DNA of 19,414 bases from Balneolaceae bacterium (GTDB lineage Bacteria; Bacteroidota; Rhodothermia; Balneolales; Balneolaceae), in assembly GCA_003555185.1 (NCBI GenBank), contig PWFZ01000285.1, forward strand, positions 1-19,414. The letters are read 5' to 3'. Position 1 is the first letter of the stretch. Each line of letters opens with the position of its first letter. The position numbers and the translations under genes were made by a program. The notes under the pieces were generated by a model. It was not told where the DNA came from, searched no databases, and saw only the letters and a program-made list of their open reading frames with translations. Below are positions 1-8,375 of this stretch, piece after piece.

Positions 1-1
1 A

Positions 2-1720
2 AAACTTGTAGATCTGGTAGAGAAGTACACCAAAGAGCAGGGGCTTTTCAGAACGGACGATACTCCTGATCCTGAATTTACCGAAACGCTGGAGCTTGAT
101 TTGGGTGATGTGGAAACTTCTCTTGCCGGACCTAAACGTCCGCAGGATCGCATCACGTTGCCAAACATGAAAGAAACCTTTGGCAACTCACTGACAAGCA
201 ACGATCCAACAATGGGATTCAATCTTACCCAGGAGAAGCTTGCCAATAAAGGGACGTTCAAAAATGGTCAGGAAATTGAAATGAAGCATGGTGATGTGGT
301 AATTGCCGCTATCACAAGCTGTACAAACACATCAAACCCAAGCGTAATGCTGGGTGCCGGAATTATCGCCAAGAAAGCGATTGAAAGAGGAATGAAAGTT
401 CCTGCTTATGTGAAAACATCACTGGCACCGGGATCACGTGTGGTTACAGAATATCTGAATGAAGCAGGATTGACAGACTATATGGATCAGCTTGGATTTA
501 ACCTTGTTGGCTATGGTTGCACAACCTGTATCGGTAACTCCGGACCGCTTCCAGAAGCGGTAGAAAATGCTGTGAAAGAAGGTGACCTGATTGTTGCAGG
601 TGTTCTTTCAGGTAACAGAAACTTTGAAGGACGGATTCACCCATATGTGAAAGCGAATTACCTTGCATCACCTCCATTGGTTGTTGCTTATGCACTGGCC
701 GGAACCGTAAATATCGATCTCGAAAAAGAGCCGGTAGGAAAAGACAGAGACGGAAATGATGTCTACCTGAAAGATATCTGGCCAACATCTGCCGAAATCA
801 CTGAGTTTTTAGATGAAGCGATTCGTCCGGAACTGTTTGATAAGATGTACGGCGATATTTTTGAATCAGAAACATGGGACAAGATTAAAGTTGGCGGCGG
901 CGAATTGTATGAGTGGAAAGATGAGTCCACATACATTCAAGAGCCTCCATTCTTTGTGGGTATGGATGAAACTCCGGAGCCGATTGAATCAATTATTGGA
1001 GCAAAAGCTCTTGTAAAAGTTGGAGATTCTATTACCACGGATCACATTTCTCCAGCAGGAAACATCAAAACAGACAGTCCTGCAGGCGAATACCTGACTG
1101 ATAACGGTGTTGAAGTGAGAGACTTTAACTCTTACGGATCACGTCGTGGAAATGACCGGGTAATGACTCGCGGTACCTTTGCAAACGTTCGATTCAAAAA
1201 TCAGCTGGCACCTGGAACCGAGGGTGGATTTACGAAATACCATCCAACCGGAGAAGTTACTACGATTTTTGATGCTGCAGAGCGTTACAAAAAAGAGGGA
1301 ACTCCTCTAGTTGCGCTTGCCGGAACCGAATATGGTACGGGATCATCACGTGACTGGGCTGCAAAAGGAACCATCCTTCTTGGAGTGAAAGCAGTGATCG
1401 CAACGTCTTACGAAAGAATTCACCGGTCAAACCTTGTAGGAATGGGAGTTCTTCCGCTGCAGTTTGCAGATGGCCAATCCCATACATCCCTTGAACTGGA
1501 TGGATCGGAAGAATTCAATATTCATATCGATGATAATCTGAAACCGCGACAAACTGTGAAAGTAACGGCGAAAAGAGCCAATGGCGACGTTGTTGAGTTC
1601 GATACTTTTTGCAGAATTGATACACCGGTTGAAATCGATTACTTCAGAAATGGCAGAATCCTGCACAAGGTACTCCGCGATTACGTTGAAGAAGACAAAA
1701 AGCAGAGATCAAATGCTTAA
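2..1720 (+). CDS. acnA: Aconitate hydratase, AcnA/IRP1 type (5' truncated by window edge)
   Basis: Interconverts citrate and isocitrate in the TCA cycle using a [4Fe-4S] cluster. The frame is open from base 2, so the gene enters from outside; 572 residues are present. The three cluster cysteines are visible: one in TSCTNTSNP (codon 320-322) and two in [10 protein letters not shown] (codons 518-520 and 527-529). Their spacing of 66 and 3 residues equals that of E. coli AcnA C435/C501/C504, which implies roughly 330 residues are missing upstream. The linker motif [11 protein letters not shown], the segment [13 protein letters not shown] and the swivel-domain motif [13 protein letters not shown] all match the AcnA/IRP1 branch rather than AcnB. 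The gene ends with TAA and is followed by a strong hairpin terminator, so it is the last gene of its transcript. The TTG at 101 is an internal leucine codon, not a start. Confidence 0.96.
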   Translation, partial: KLVDLVEKYTKEQGLFRTDDTPDPEFTETLELDLGDVETSLAGPKRPQDRITLPNMKETFGNSLTSNDPTMGFNLTQEKLANKGTFKNGQEIEMKHGDVVIAAITSCTNTSNPSVMLGAGIIAKKAIERGMKVPAYVKTSLAPGSRVVTEYLNEAGLTDYMDQLGFNLVGYGCTTCIGNSGPLPEAVENAVKEGDLIVAGVLSGNRNFEGRIHPYVKANYLASPPLVVAYALAGTVNIDLEKEPVGKDRDGNDVYLKDIWPTSAEITEFLDEAIRPELFDKMYGDIFESETWDKIKVGGGELYEWKDESTYIQEPPFFVGMDETPEPIESIIGAKALVKVGDSITTDHISPAGNIKTDSPAGEYLTDNGVEVRDFNSYGSRRGNDRVMTRGTFANVRFKNQLAPGTEGGFTKYHPTGEVTTIFDAAERYKKEGTPLVALAGTEYGTGSSRDWAAKGTILLGVKAVIATSYERIHRSNLVGMGVLPLQFADGQSHTSLELDGSEEFNIHIDDNLKPRQTVKVTAKRANGDVVEFDTFCRIDTPVEIDYFRNGRILHKVLRDYVEEDKKQRSNA

Positions 1721-1750
1721 ATAATTATCAAATCTACCATGGTTTGAATC

Positions 1751-1783
1751 AAAGCCGCCCATTAATTTGAGGCGGCTTTTTTT
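1751..1783 (+). terminator. Intrinsic terminator of the aconitase gene
   Basis: A 9-bp perfect stem (AAAGCCGCC at 1751-1759 pairing with GGCGGCTTT at 1771-1779) encloses an 11-nt loop and runs directly into a T tract ending at 1783. It lies 31 nt after the aconitase stop. This is the clearest terminator in the window. Confidence 0.9.
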
Positions 1784-1903
1784 ATGTTGAAAACAATCAT
1801 TCACCATGAGTTGATCTGTCTTCATAAACCAAATTTGAAGATTGGCCGGTATTTTTTTTAACGAGGAATCCTTACTTTCAGTTAGATAGAGAAATCAAGA
1901 GAA

Positions 1904-1934
1904 TTGAATCTGAGTAATTCAATTATTATAAATT
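1904..1934 (+). promoter_or_regulatory. Weak candidate promoter of the SDR gene
   Basis: TTG at 1904-1906 lies 20 nt before TATAAATT at 1927-1934, a loose match to the Bacteroidetes-type pair TTG/TTTG-N19-20-TAnnTTTG. The aconitase terminator upstream means the SDR gene needs its own promoter, but this match is weak in an AT-rich stretch. Confidence 0.22.
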
Positions 1935-1963
1935 CTTACAAACAATAAAAGAGAGAGGGTATC

Positions 1964-2737
1964 ATGGGAAGAGTACAAGATAAAGTGATAATTGTGACGG
2001 GTGGTGCTGCCGGCTTAGGCGAGGCAGCTTCAAAACTACTGGCTAAAGAGGGAGCAAAAGTTGCTGTAACCGATATTCAAGACGATGCAGGAAAGCAAAT
2101 CGTAAAAGAGATCGAAAATGAAGGTGGCATTGCAAAGTTCTGGCATCTGGATACATCCAAGGAGAAAGAAGTTGCCGAAGTTTTTTCAAGTGTGATTAGT
2201 GAGTATGGATCCATCGATGTTTTAGTAAACAATGCCGGAATTGAAGGTGTTAATAAGCCACCGCATGAAGTTACTCTGGAAGAGTGGCAGGAAGTGATGG
2301 ATGTGAATGTGAACGGCGTATTTCTATGCACAAAATATGCGATTCCGGCTATGAAAAAAGCCGGGAAAGGAAGTATTATCAATCTCTCTTCCATCTATGG
2401 AATTGTCGGAGCCGCTGATGCACCTCCTTATCATGCCTCAAAAGGAGCTGTACGCCTGATGAGTAAAAATGATGCTACGTTTTATGCCAAAAATGACATT
2501 CGGGTCAATTCTGTGCACCCCGGTTTTATCTGGACTTCGATGGTCGAAAGATTCGCCGAAAAACAGGAAGGAGTCACCGTTGAAGAATTTCGCAGTGAGC
2601 TTGCAAAAGCACATCCCATTGGCAAAGTAGGAGAACCTGATGATATTGCATACGGAATTCTCTACCTGGCGTCCGACGAATCAAAATTTGTAACCGGAAG
2701 CGAATTGATTATTGATGGTGGGTATACAGCCCAATAG
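1964..2737 (+). CDS. Classical short-chain dehydrogenase/reductase (NAD-type, FabG-like fold)
   Basis: NAD(P)-dependent oxidoreductase of the classical SDR family, 257 residues, the usual length. Visible hallmarks are the cofactor loop TGGAAGLG (12-19), NNAG (89-92), the catalytic serine in NLSS (142-143) and YHASK giving Tyr156/Lys160. Asp37 at the end of the second strand favours NAD over NADP. The N-terminus MGRVQDKV, the HPGFIWTSM segment and the C-terminal SELIIDGGYTAQ recall cyclopentanol or hydroxysteroid dehydrogenases, but substrate cannot be read from sequence. The ATG at 1964 is well placed behind a purine-rich AGAGAGAGGG at 1950-1959. The gene stands alone between a terminator and a 346-nt gap, so there is no operon context. 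Generic FabG or glucose-dehydrogenase labels would be equally defensible. Confidence 0.9.
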   Translation: MGRVQDKVIIVTGGAAGLGEAASKLLAKEGAKVAVTDIQDDAGKQIVKEIENEGGIAKFWHLDTSKEKEVAEVFSSVISEYGSIDVLVNNAGIEGVNKPPHEVTLEEWQEVMDVNVNGVFLCTKYAIPAMKKAGKGSIINLSSIYGIVGAADAPPYHASKGAVRLMSKNDATFYAKNDIRVNSVHPGFIWTSMVERFAEKQEGVTVEEFRSELAKAHPIGKVGEPDDIAYGILYLASDESKFVTGSELIIDGGYTAQ

Positions 2738-3083
2738 ATTTTAACTGATAACAAGAATCGGGCAGCATGTTCAACCAAAACTATCAAAAGATTTTGTTGT
2801 GAACTGAGCCCATTCTTTTTTGAAAGCAGATATTTATTCCGGGGGATGGTGTAAGTCAATTGGCCTTTCTTTTCTTTTGTGATTTAGGAGTTTAGCTATT
2901 TCTCAAAGTTAAATTTTAATAAAACCATAAACTTGTTCATACAAGTCTTCGTTTAAGCTGACATTCATTCAATAAACCCTATAACAAGCACTGCACACGT
3001 ACCACTTAAAAACATCTTGAAATTGATTTTTTGGATAGTATATTAAGAATGAAAAGAGATCATCAAAGAAGAGAGCTTTATAT
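2738..3083. other. 346-nt intergenic region, no gene seen
   Basis: No ORF with coding character is visible on either strand. It holds a small 6-bp hairpin (ACTTGT 2931-2936, TCAT loop, ACAAGT 2941-2946) with no T tract, and at its right end the candidate purU promoter. No convincing terminator for the SDR gene is seen. The sequence looks AT-rich and unstructured otherwise. Confidence 0.6.
3017..3046 (+). promoter_or_regulatory. Candidate purU promoter (Bacteroidetes-type)
   Basis: TTG at 3017-3019, a 19-nt spacer, then TATATTAA at 3039-3046. This fits the TTG-N19-20-TAnnTTTG pattern except for the last two bases of the -7 box. It would start transcription about 30 nt before the purU ATG. A purine-rich AAGAAGAGAG lies just before the start codon. 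Confidence 0.35.
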
Positions 3084-3920
3084 ATGTCTAACAATATTAT
3101 ACTTATCGATTGCCCTGACGAAAAAGGATTAGTTTATAATATCACCAAAATTGTTTACGATTACGGACTTAATATTATCAGCAACCAGGAGTTTGTTGAT
3201 ATCGGTTCCAACTATTTTTTCATGAGAACTGTGGTGGAAAATAATGGCCTGGATCAAACATTTAAGAATAAGCTATTAGATGTGCTCCCTGAAGGTGCAA
3301 ACGTACGATTAGCCAGCATTGAAAAGAAGCCGATCGTTATTCTCGCAACAAAAGAACCTCATTGTCTTGGCGATCTGCTTTTAAAAAATATCCACGGAGA
3401 GATCCCTTCAGATGTACGGGCTGTAGTGAGTAATCATGATAATCTTCAGACTTTAGCCAATTCATTTAATGTTCCATTTCATCATATTTCGAGTAATGGA
3501 GTATCCAGAGAGGATCATGAAGAACGCCTGAAAAATTGTATAGATCAATATAGTCCCGACTATCTTGTGCTGGCTAAATATATGAGGATTTTTACACCTG
3601 ATTTTGTTTCGAGCTACCAAAATCGGATAATCAATATTCACCACTCCTTTTTACCTGCGTTTGCTGGAGCATCACCATATAAAAAAGCATATGAGAGAGG
3701 TGTTAAAATTATTGGAGCCACATCCCACTTTGTGACCAATGATCTTGATGAGGGGCCGATTATAGCACAAAATGTAATCCCTATAAATCACACCTACACA
3801 GCAGATGGAATGACGCAGGCGGGGCGTGATGTGGAGAAGAATGTGTTAAGTAATGCCCTGAAATTGGTGCTTGAAGAAAAAGTATTTATCTATAAAAACC
3901 GTACTGTTTTGTTTGAATAG
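3084..3920 (+). CDS. purU: Formyltetrahydrofolate deformylase
   Basis: Hydrolyses 10-formyl-THF to formate and THF, balancing one-carbon pools with purine and glycine metabolism. The 278-residue protein has the standard PurU layout: an N-terminal ACT domain (about 3-80, opening with IILIDCPDEKGLVYNI) and a C-terminal formyltransferase-fold hydrolase domain (about 84-275). The catalytic motif is INIHHSFLPAF (Asn184, His186), with the active-site Asp222 in TNDLDEGPII, and SPYKKAYERGVKIIGATSH between them is typical. Length is normal for the family. The gene appears monocistronic, with its own candidate promoter upstream and a separate one before the next gene. In E. coli the enzyme is activated by methionine and inhibited by glycine through the ACT region; whether this applies here is inference. 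Confidence 0.96.
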   Translation: MSNNIILIDCPDEKGLVYNITKIVYDYGLNIISNQEFVDIGSNYFFMRTVVENNGLDQTFKNKLLDVLPEGANVRLASIEKKPIVILATKEPHCLGDLLLKNIHGEIPSDVRAVVSNHDNLQTLANSFNVPFHHISSNGVSREDHEERLKNCIDQYSPDYLVLAKYMRIFTPDFVSSYQNRIINIHHSFLPAFAGASPYKKAYERGVKIIGATSHFVTNDLDEGPIIAQNVIPINHTYTADGMTQAGRDVEKNVLSNALKLVLEEKVFIYKNRTVLFE

Positions 3921-3942
3921 TAGATTTCTTTTCTCCGAATAT

Positions 3943-3972
3943 TTTGAGTTTAGCCTTAATTTTATAGATTGT
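3943..3972 (+). promoter_or_regulatory. Candidate promoter of the GAF histidine kinase
   Basis: TTTG at 3943-3946, an 18-nt spacer and TAGATTGT at 3965-3972 resemble the Bacteroidetes housekeeping promoter, although the spacer is slightly short. The start site would lie about 24 nt before the ATG at 4003. No Shine-Dalgarno sequence is obvious before that ATG. Confidence 0.33.
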
Positions 3973-4002
3973 GAAAAAGCTTAACTCTTTTCGGACTTTA
4001 CC

Positions 4003-5187
4003 ATGGAAACTACAGAAAAGGCTCAAACTGATAATAAAGATGCGTTGGCAGGTCTCCCCAACGAAAATTTCAGGCTACTTCTTGACACTATTGAAGGGAT
4101 AAATCAGACAAATGAATTTAAATCTGCTTTAGTGGAGAGCATGGAAGCTGCCCGATTGGTCATGAATTCTGAAGCCAGTTCTTTAATGCTTTTAGACAAA
4201 GAGACGGGTGAGCTGTTTATTAGTATGCCAACGGGGCCGGCAAAAAAAGAGGTGATTGGAAAGCGAATCCCGGAAAATAAAGGGATTGGCGGTTGGGTAC
4301 TTGCAAATCGACGTCCATACCTGACCAATAACGTGGAGTCATCAGAGCATTTTTATGGAGATATAACCGACGATTTTAAAACCTGTAATATTATTTGTGT
4401 TCCTCTGATTAACCGTGAAAATCAAGTTATAGGAGTGCTACAGGCAATTAATCGCAGAAACGGTGAAGAGTTTACGCCACATCATATACCGGTATTTCAG
4501 GCGCTTGCCTCGCATGTTACCATAGCCATTGAACGTACACGGCAAATCGATATACTTCACGATCGCCTGAAAGAGAAAGATGCTATGTTAACGGAGGTGC
4601 ATCATCGTATTAAAAATAACTTGCAGATTTTGTCGGGTCAGATTGAAAACGAGCTTACAGATATTAAAGATGACCAGGCGAAAAAGGTGCTGCAAAATAT
4701 GATCATGAGGGTCAATTCGATGTCGAAGCTGCATGATCTGCTTTGTGAGAAAAACCTTCAGAAAACGGTGGATCTGGGAGGTTATTTAAGACAGCTTTCT
4801 GATAAAATTGAGGAGACAATGAGCGCTGTGCTGATGGATGTGTCTATTGAATTACGCGCCGATTCCATAAAGCTTCCCCAGGAAAAAGCGTTGCTGTGTG
4901 GATTAATACTCAACGAACTGATTATCAATATTTACAAGCACGCATTTGTTGAGGGAGAAAAAGGAAAAGTTGAAATCGAACTTAATGCGGAGTGTGACAA
5001 AGCAAAACTAACAGTATCGGATAACGGGGTTGGATTACCGGATGATTTTAATCTGGTGAAGGAATACTCCATTGGCATGTGGATAGTGGGAGAACTGATT
5101 AAAAAATTAGGTGCAACGCTCGAATCAGAACCGGGAACAGGTACTCGGTTCACGCTCTCTTTTACTTCGAAAGTTGACGAAAGTTGA
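4003..5187 (+). CDS. Cytosolic GAF-domain sensor histidine kinase, HisKA_2/HWE-like
   Basis: Autophosphorylating signal kinase of 394 residues without a signal peptide or membrane segment, hence a cytosolic sensor. A GAF domain spans about 40-177 (GGWVLANRRPYLTNN, VIGVLQAINRR), followed by a short coiled linker. The phosphoacceptor region is EVHHRIKNNLQ, with His201 (the histidine before Arg) the likely phosphosite, characteristic of HisKA_2 and HWE kinases. The ATPase domain has the N-box NELIINIYKHAF (304-315), the G1 box DNGVGLP (340-346) and PGTGTRFTL near the end. No receiver domain or response regulator gene is adjacent, so the partner is encoded elsewhere. The ligand of the GAF domain is unknown. 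The gene ends 15 nt from a convergent gene, inside a 10-bp tandem repeat. Confidence 0.92.
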   Translation: METTEKAQTDNKDALAGLPNENFRLLLDTIEGINQTNEFKSALVESMEAARLVMNSEASSLMLLDKETGELFISMPTGPAKKEVIGKRIPENKGIGGWVLANRRPYLTNNVESSEHFYGDITDDFKTCNIICVPLINRENQVIGVLQAINRRNGEEFTPHHIPVFQALASHVTIAIERTRQIDILHDRLKEKDAMLTEVHHRIKNNLQILSGQIENELTDIKDDQAKKVLQNMIMRVNSMSKLHDLLCEKNLQKTVDLGGYLRQLSDKIEETMSAVLMDVSIELRADSIKLPQEKALLCGLILNELIINIYKHAFVEGEKGKVEIELNAECDKAKLTVSDNGVGLPDDFNLVKEYSIGMWIVGELIKKLGATLESEPGTGTRFTLSFTSKVDES

Positions 5188-5188
5188 C
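5169..5188. repeat. Perfect 10-bp tandem duplication at the kinase stop codon
   Basis: GAAAGTTGAC occurs twice back to back (5169-5178 and 5179-5188). The kinase stop TGA (5185-5187) falls in the second copy; the same TGA in the first copy is out of frame. A slippage event would therefore change the C-terminus. Confidence 0.85.
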
Positions 5189-5202
5189 CTGACTCACTAT
5201 TT

Positions 5203-6369
5203 CTAAACCGGCCATCTGCCTAATCCTCTCATCGTAAAAATTCTGGCCAATATGTTTGATAGTGGAGTTCTGATCAGCAATGAAATAATTGGTTTGAAGA
5301 AGATATTTGAACTCCGGTTTCGTCCTAGCTGCATATTCATCTCCGCTCTTTTTCCCACTTGTTTTGCAATTTTTCGCGCCGTTTCTGAATAGTCGGAAAA
5401 TGAATCAGCTATTGATACAGACGAATGAATGACGTCGCTGATAGATTTTGCGCAGAGATCAGCGTTAATCCACCCCAGGTTCATTCCCTGTCCGCCGATT
5501 GGACTCACCACATGAGCAGAGTCACCTGCCAGTAACACTCTGCCATTATAAAGTTTTTCTGCCAATTGATGCTGAACTCCAAAACTGCTGACCATATAGT
5601 TCTGTTCGTTTTTTAAAGAATGGCCAAGTCTGCTTTCAATCAGGCCTTCCAGAAGGAGTCGGGATGGTTTATTGATGTATTCATCCGTTTTTACCACCCA
5701 TCGCCGGTGAGAATTTGGCAGGGGGAAGGATTCAATCAATCCGAACTTGTGCAGATATACCGCTGCTTTACTTCCAAAATCTGTATTGTCAGAAAAGTCA
5801 CCCATTATATAAGTATCCGGATACGCTTTGCCTTTCACGTTTATGCCGGACTGTTCCCGGACAAAGCTGTTCTTACCATCACATCCAATTAAAAACCGAC
5901 ACGATAGTTTTTTCTTCGATCCATTTTTAGCGAATTGAACAATAACGTTATCTTCATTTTGATCTGTTTCTGTGACGGTTGCTCCACGAATGAGAGAATC
6001 AGAACTTAATGATTTGACCCATTTTTCCAGAATGGATTCGGTCTTAAATTGGGGAAGAGCCAATATGAAATTGTATGGTTTTGGGCAGCTTTTAAAAGAG
6101 ACATCACCTAGTTTTTGATGATCCACAAAAGCGGCTCCTGTCTCAATTTTTAAACCCTCATTTAGAAAGGAGTCGACGAATCCGGCTTCTTCAAACAGCT
6201 CCATCGAAACAGGATGTATACCCAGCGATTTGGAATGCTGATCAATCGACGTTTTTTGCTCTAAAACGATAGCTGAAATATTGTTTTGCAGAAGCTTTCC
6301 CGCCAGATAAAGACCCACCGGACCCCCACCAACAATCACAACATCGGTATCGTAATTATGCTGAACCAT
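5203..6369 (-). CDS. FAD-dependent monooxygenase (PheA/TfdB-type) of the polyketide operon
   Basis: Flavoprotein aromatic hydroxylase family, 388 residues. The three family fingerprints are present: the FAD dinucleotide loop GGGPVG (14-19) with Glu37 at the end of the second strand, the middle CDG motif (163-165) and the C-terminal GD motif LLAGDSAHVVSPIGGQGMN (279-296). Length fits single-component hydroxylases without an extra thioredoxin-like domain. It is the third gene after the type III PKS and methyltransferase and overlaps the latter by 14 nt, so the likely substrate is the PKS-derived phenol ring. In Streptomyces griseus the third gene of srsABC is also a flavoprotein hydroxylase acting on a methylated alkylresorcinol. 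The same reaction here is inference. The C-terminal 40 residues are basic and hydrophobic, perhaps aiding contact with a lipid substrate or membrane. Confidence 0.88.
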   Translation of the reverse strand: MVQHNYDTDVVIVGGGPVGLYLAGKLLQNNISAIVLEQKTSIDQHSKSLGIHPVSMELFEEAGFVDSFLNEGLKIETGAAFVDHQKLGDVSFKSCPKPYNFILALPQFKTESILEKWVKSLSSDSLIRGATVTETDQNEDNVIVQFAKNGSKKKLSCRFLIGCDGKNSFVREQSGINVKGKAYPDTYIMGDFSDNTDFGSKAAVYLHKFGLIESFPLPNSHRRWVVKTDEYINKPSRLLLEGLIESRLGHSLKNEQNYMVSSFGVQHQLAEKLYNGRVLLAGDSAHVVSPIGGQGMNLGWINADLCAKSISDVIHSSVSIADSFSDYSETARKIAKQVGKRAEMNMQLGRNRSSNIFFKPIISLLIRTPLSNILARIFTMRGLGRWPV

Positions 6370-7069
6370 AATTCTGTTTTTGATGAATAGCGAGTAAACG
6401 GAATGGAAACTGCTTATAAACGGACCAGTTATTCGGCAGGCTGTTTTGCAGTTCTTTTTTTGTATAGCTCCGTTTTATGGAGGTGATTCCATCAGCTGAA
6501 ATAAAGCTGTGTCGAAACAGAATCGGTGAAAGCAGGCTGAAAAAGGTAAACCCTATATCACTGCGCTCGATATCATTAAAAAGAACAAGCTGATTGGAGA
6601 GGGCGGAGGCATCATTACAAACCGCTAAAAGCTCGTTCGGGCTTAAGTGATGAAGCAGGTGATTGGAGATGACGATGTCGAACGTTAGATTTTCTTCAAC
6701 CAGTTCAGATGAGGTTGTGCTTAGAAATTGAGTTCCATCAGGCCACCGTTTCCGATTCGTATATTCGATAGCCCTTGGGTCGGGGTCAATCCCGGTAAAT
6801 TTGACATCAAACCGATCTTCTGCGGTAAATTGATGGAGTAATGAAATGATATCTCCGCCACCGGAACCGATATCGAGAATGGTTGCCTTTCCATCAAGAC
6901 GTTGAATAACAGGGCGGACCCATTTTTTATAAATACTTTTCCATCTGCCAAGAAGCTTATTTACCGTCTCAAATTGGTCGTATGTGTTGTACAGTTTTTC
7001 TTGGTCACAATTCGGATCATCCATTATTTCCCGAATGTCAGGATTTCGGTTTTTAAGGAATAGAGGCAT
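6356..7069 (-). CDS. Class I SAM-dependent methyltransferase of the polyketide operon
   Basis: 237-residue methyltransferase with a Rossmann SAM-binding core. Motif I is ILDIGSGGGD (64-73), the acidic residue after strand 2 is Asp95 in FTGIDPDPRAIEY, and motif IV is VISNHLLHHL (133-142). The rest is consistent with the UbiE-like/methyltransferase-11 superfamily and does not reveal O- or C-methylation. The ATG at 7069 follows the PKS stop after a single base, and the 3' end overlaps the FAD monooxygenase by 14 nt, so all three genes are almost certainly co-translated. It most likely methylates the PKS product or its hydroxylated form. As I recall the literature, SrsB and BpsB of other type III PKS operons are membrane isoprenylcysteine-methyltransferase-like proteins; this soluble class I enzyme would be a different solution. 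Confidence 0.9.
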   Translation of the reverse strand: MPLFLKNRNPDIREIMDDPNCDQEKLYNTYDQFETVNKLLGRWKSIYKKWVRPVIQRLDGKATILDIGSGGGDIISLLHQFTAEDRFDVKFTGIDPDPRAIEYTNRKRWPDGTQFLSTTSSELVEENLTFDIVISNHLLHHLSPNELLAVCNDASALSNQLVLFNDIERSDIGFTFFSLLSPILFRHSFISADGITSIKRSYTKKELQNSLPNNWSVYKQFPFRLLAIHQKQNYGSA

Positions 7070-7070
7070 G

Positions 7071-8168
7071 TTATCGCGTAACTTTAGTGAGGAAAGCCGA
7101 TTCTATAGTTAGGCCGGGGCCAAAAGCCATGGCAAGTGTTTTTTCTGTTTTTTGGTTTGATGAAGCATCTAATATATGCTTGAGAACAAACAGAATGGTG
7201 GCGCTGCTCATATTTCCAAAATTGGCAAGAACGGATCTTGAAGCGTTCAAGTCGTCAGGTTTTAAGGAGAGGTTACTTTCCACCTTGTCCAAAATAGCTC
7301 GACCGCCGGGATGAATTCCCCAAAGATCAATCTCATCCATATTTAGTTTGTATTTTTTAAGAATGGGGGATAGATACATGTCGAGTCCATCGCTTAATAT
7401 TTGCGGTACATAGCTGGATAGAACCATATTAAACCCATGGTCTCCAACGGTCCACGCCATATCTTCTTTTCCATTTTCGGTGATTGCAGAAGCGAAATCA
7501 TTCAGCTCATAGTAAGACTCTTTAGCCGGTATTTTGTTAGAGACCAAAGCACCGGCGGCCCCATCGGAAAATACAGAAGCAGAGATCAGATCGTCTAAAA
7601 TTGGTTTTGACTGAAAGTGCAGCGTACAAAGTTCAACAGATACCACCAGTACATTTGCATCTTCATTGGCGTTACAAATTTGTCGGGCCATTTTGAGGGC
7701 AGGAATAACCGCATAACACCCCATGAAACCAAGGTGGTAGCGCTCAATCGAATTATTTAATCCGAGATTTTTGATAATATCATAATCGGGTCCGGGTGCA
7801 AAAAAGCCTGTGCAGGAAACCGTGATCAGGTGGGTTATTTCGCATACTTTAAATTCGGATGAATCGAGAAGTTGGCGGGCAATATCAACAAACAGCTTTC
7901 GCCCTTTATTGATGTATATATCATTTCTGCTTTTGGTGCCGGGAGAATCACCCTGCCCGTTAAAAAAGAGCTCAAAATTACCGTCTTTTTTGAAATCATC
8001 AACGACTGAATGACGGGTGTCAATTCCTGATCGCCCATAAATATGGTGAAGTAATCGCCGTTCTTTTTCATCACCATTAACGATCTCTTTCATTCGATCT
8101 CGTAGTTCATCCTGGGTATATGAAAATTCCGGTACTTTCTGTTCAATTTGATGAATGTATGCTGGCAT
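7071..8168 (-). CDS. Type III polyketide synthase (chalcone/stilbene synthase family)
   Basis: Iterative condensing enzyme that extends an acyl-CoA starter with malonyl-CoA and cyclises the chain, typically to alkylresorcinols or alkylpyrones in bacteria. The 365 residues carry the complete catalytic triad: Cys151 in LGFMGCYAVIPALKMA, His286 in WGIHPGGRAILD and Asn319 in NFGNMSSATI. The cyclisation-loop motif FGPGLTIE is at 349-356. SCTGFFAPGPDYDI (118-131) is typical of bacterial type III PKSs. The starter unit cannot be determined, but the downstream methyltransferase and FAD hydroxylase fit a phenolic lipid. The ATG at 8168 lacks a recognisable Shine-Dalgarno sequence, its leader being an AT-rich TAAATATTTCTT. 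It is the first gene of a three-gene operon. Confidence 0.95.
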   Translation of the reverse strand: MPAYIHQIEQKVPEFSYTQDELRDRMKEIVNGDEKERRLLHHIYGRSGIDTRHSVVDDFKKDGNFELFFNGQGDSPGTKSRNDIYINKGRKLFVDIARQLLDSSEFKVCEITHLITVSCTGFFAPGPDYDIIKNLGLNNSIERYHLGFMGCYAVIPALKMARQICNANEDANVLVVSVELCTLHFQSKPILDDLISASVFSDGAAGALVSNKIPAKESYYELNDFASAITENGKEDMAWTVGDHGFNMVLSSYVPQILSDGLDMYLSPILKKYKLNMDEIDLWGIHPGGRAILDKVESNLSLKPDDLNASRSVLANFGNMSSATILFVLKHILDASSNQKTEKTLAMAFGPGLTIESAFLTKVTR

Positions 8169-8375
8169 AAGAAATATTTAGTATTAAATATATAAAATGG
8201 AGAGCGAATTCTAACTATACGTTTAACAAAGCGCTCTGTAGGAAACTGCGTAAGAAATTGGTGTGTAATGACAGAATCCCATTTCAGGGCTCAGCGTTCA
8301 GGTATTAAAATCAAAATAAGTGAACCCCAATATCGTTTTTCTAAATGAGAGTATAGTCAAGAAATTACAAGAGAG
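8169..8375. promoter_or_regulatory. Divergent control region between the PKS operon and the exported protein gene
   Basis: This 207-nt gap must drive the PKS operon leftward and possibly the 8376 gene rightward. On the minus strand a TATATTTA (8192-8185) resembles the -7 box TAnnTTTG, but no good -33 partner sits 19-20 nt upstream. A 6-bp inverted repeat (AGAGCG 8201-8206, CGCTCT 8232-8237) flanks the same area. Neither signal is strong enough to name as a promoter or operator. Confidence 0.3.

Noticed and set aside
498..1666. Several minus-strand reading frames and one plus-strand frame inside the aconitase gene
   Set aside because: They lie wholly within a strongly conserved coding frame, have odd composition and no start context; they are shadows.
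5620..5930. Two plus-strand reading frames opposite the FAD monooxygenase
   Set aside because: The minus-strand frame carries the conserved CDG region here; the plus frames overlap each other and show no protein-like pattern.
8201..8237. 6-bp inverted repeat (AGAGCG/CGCTCT) in the PKS control region as an operator
   Set aside because: Six base pairs separated by 25 nt is expected by chance in a region of this size, so I do not call it an operator.
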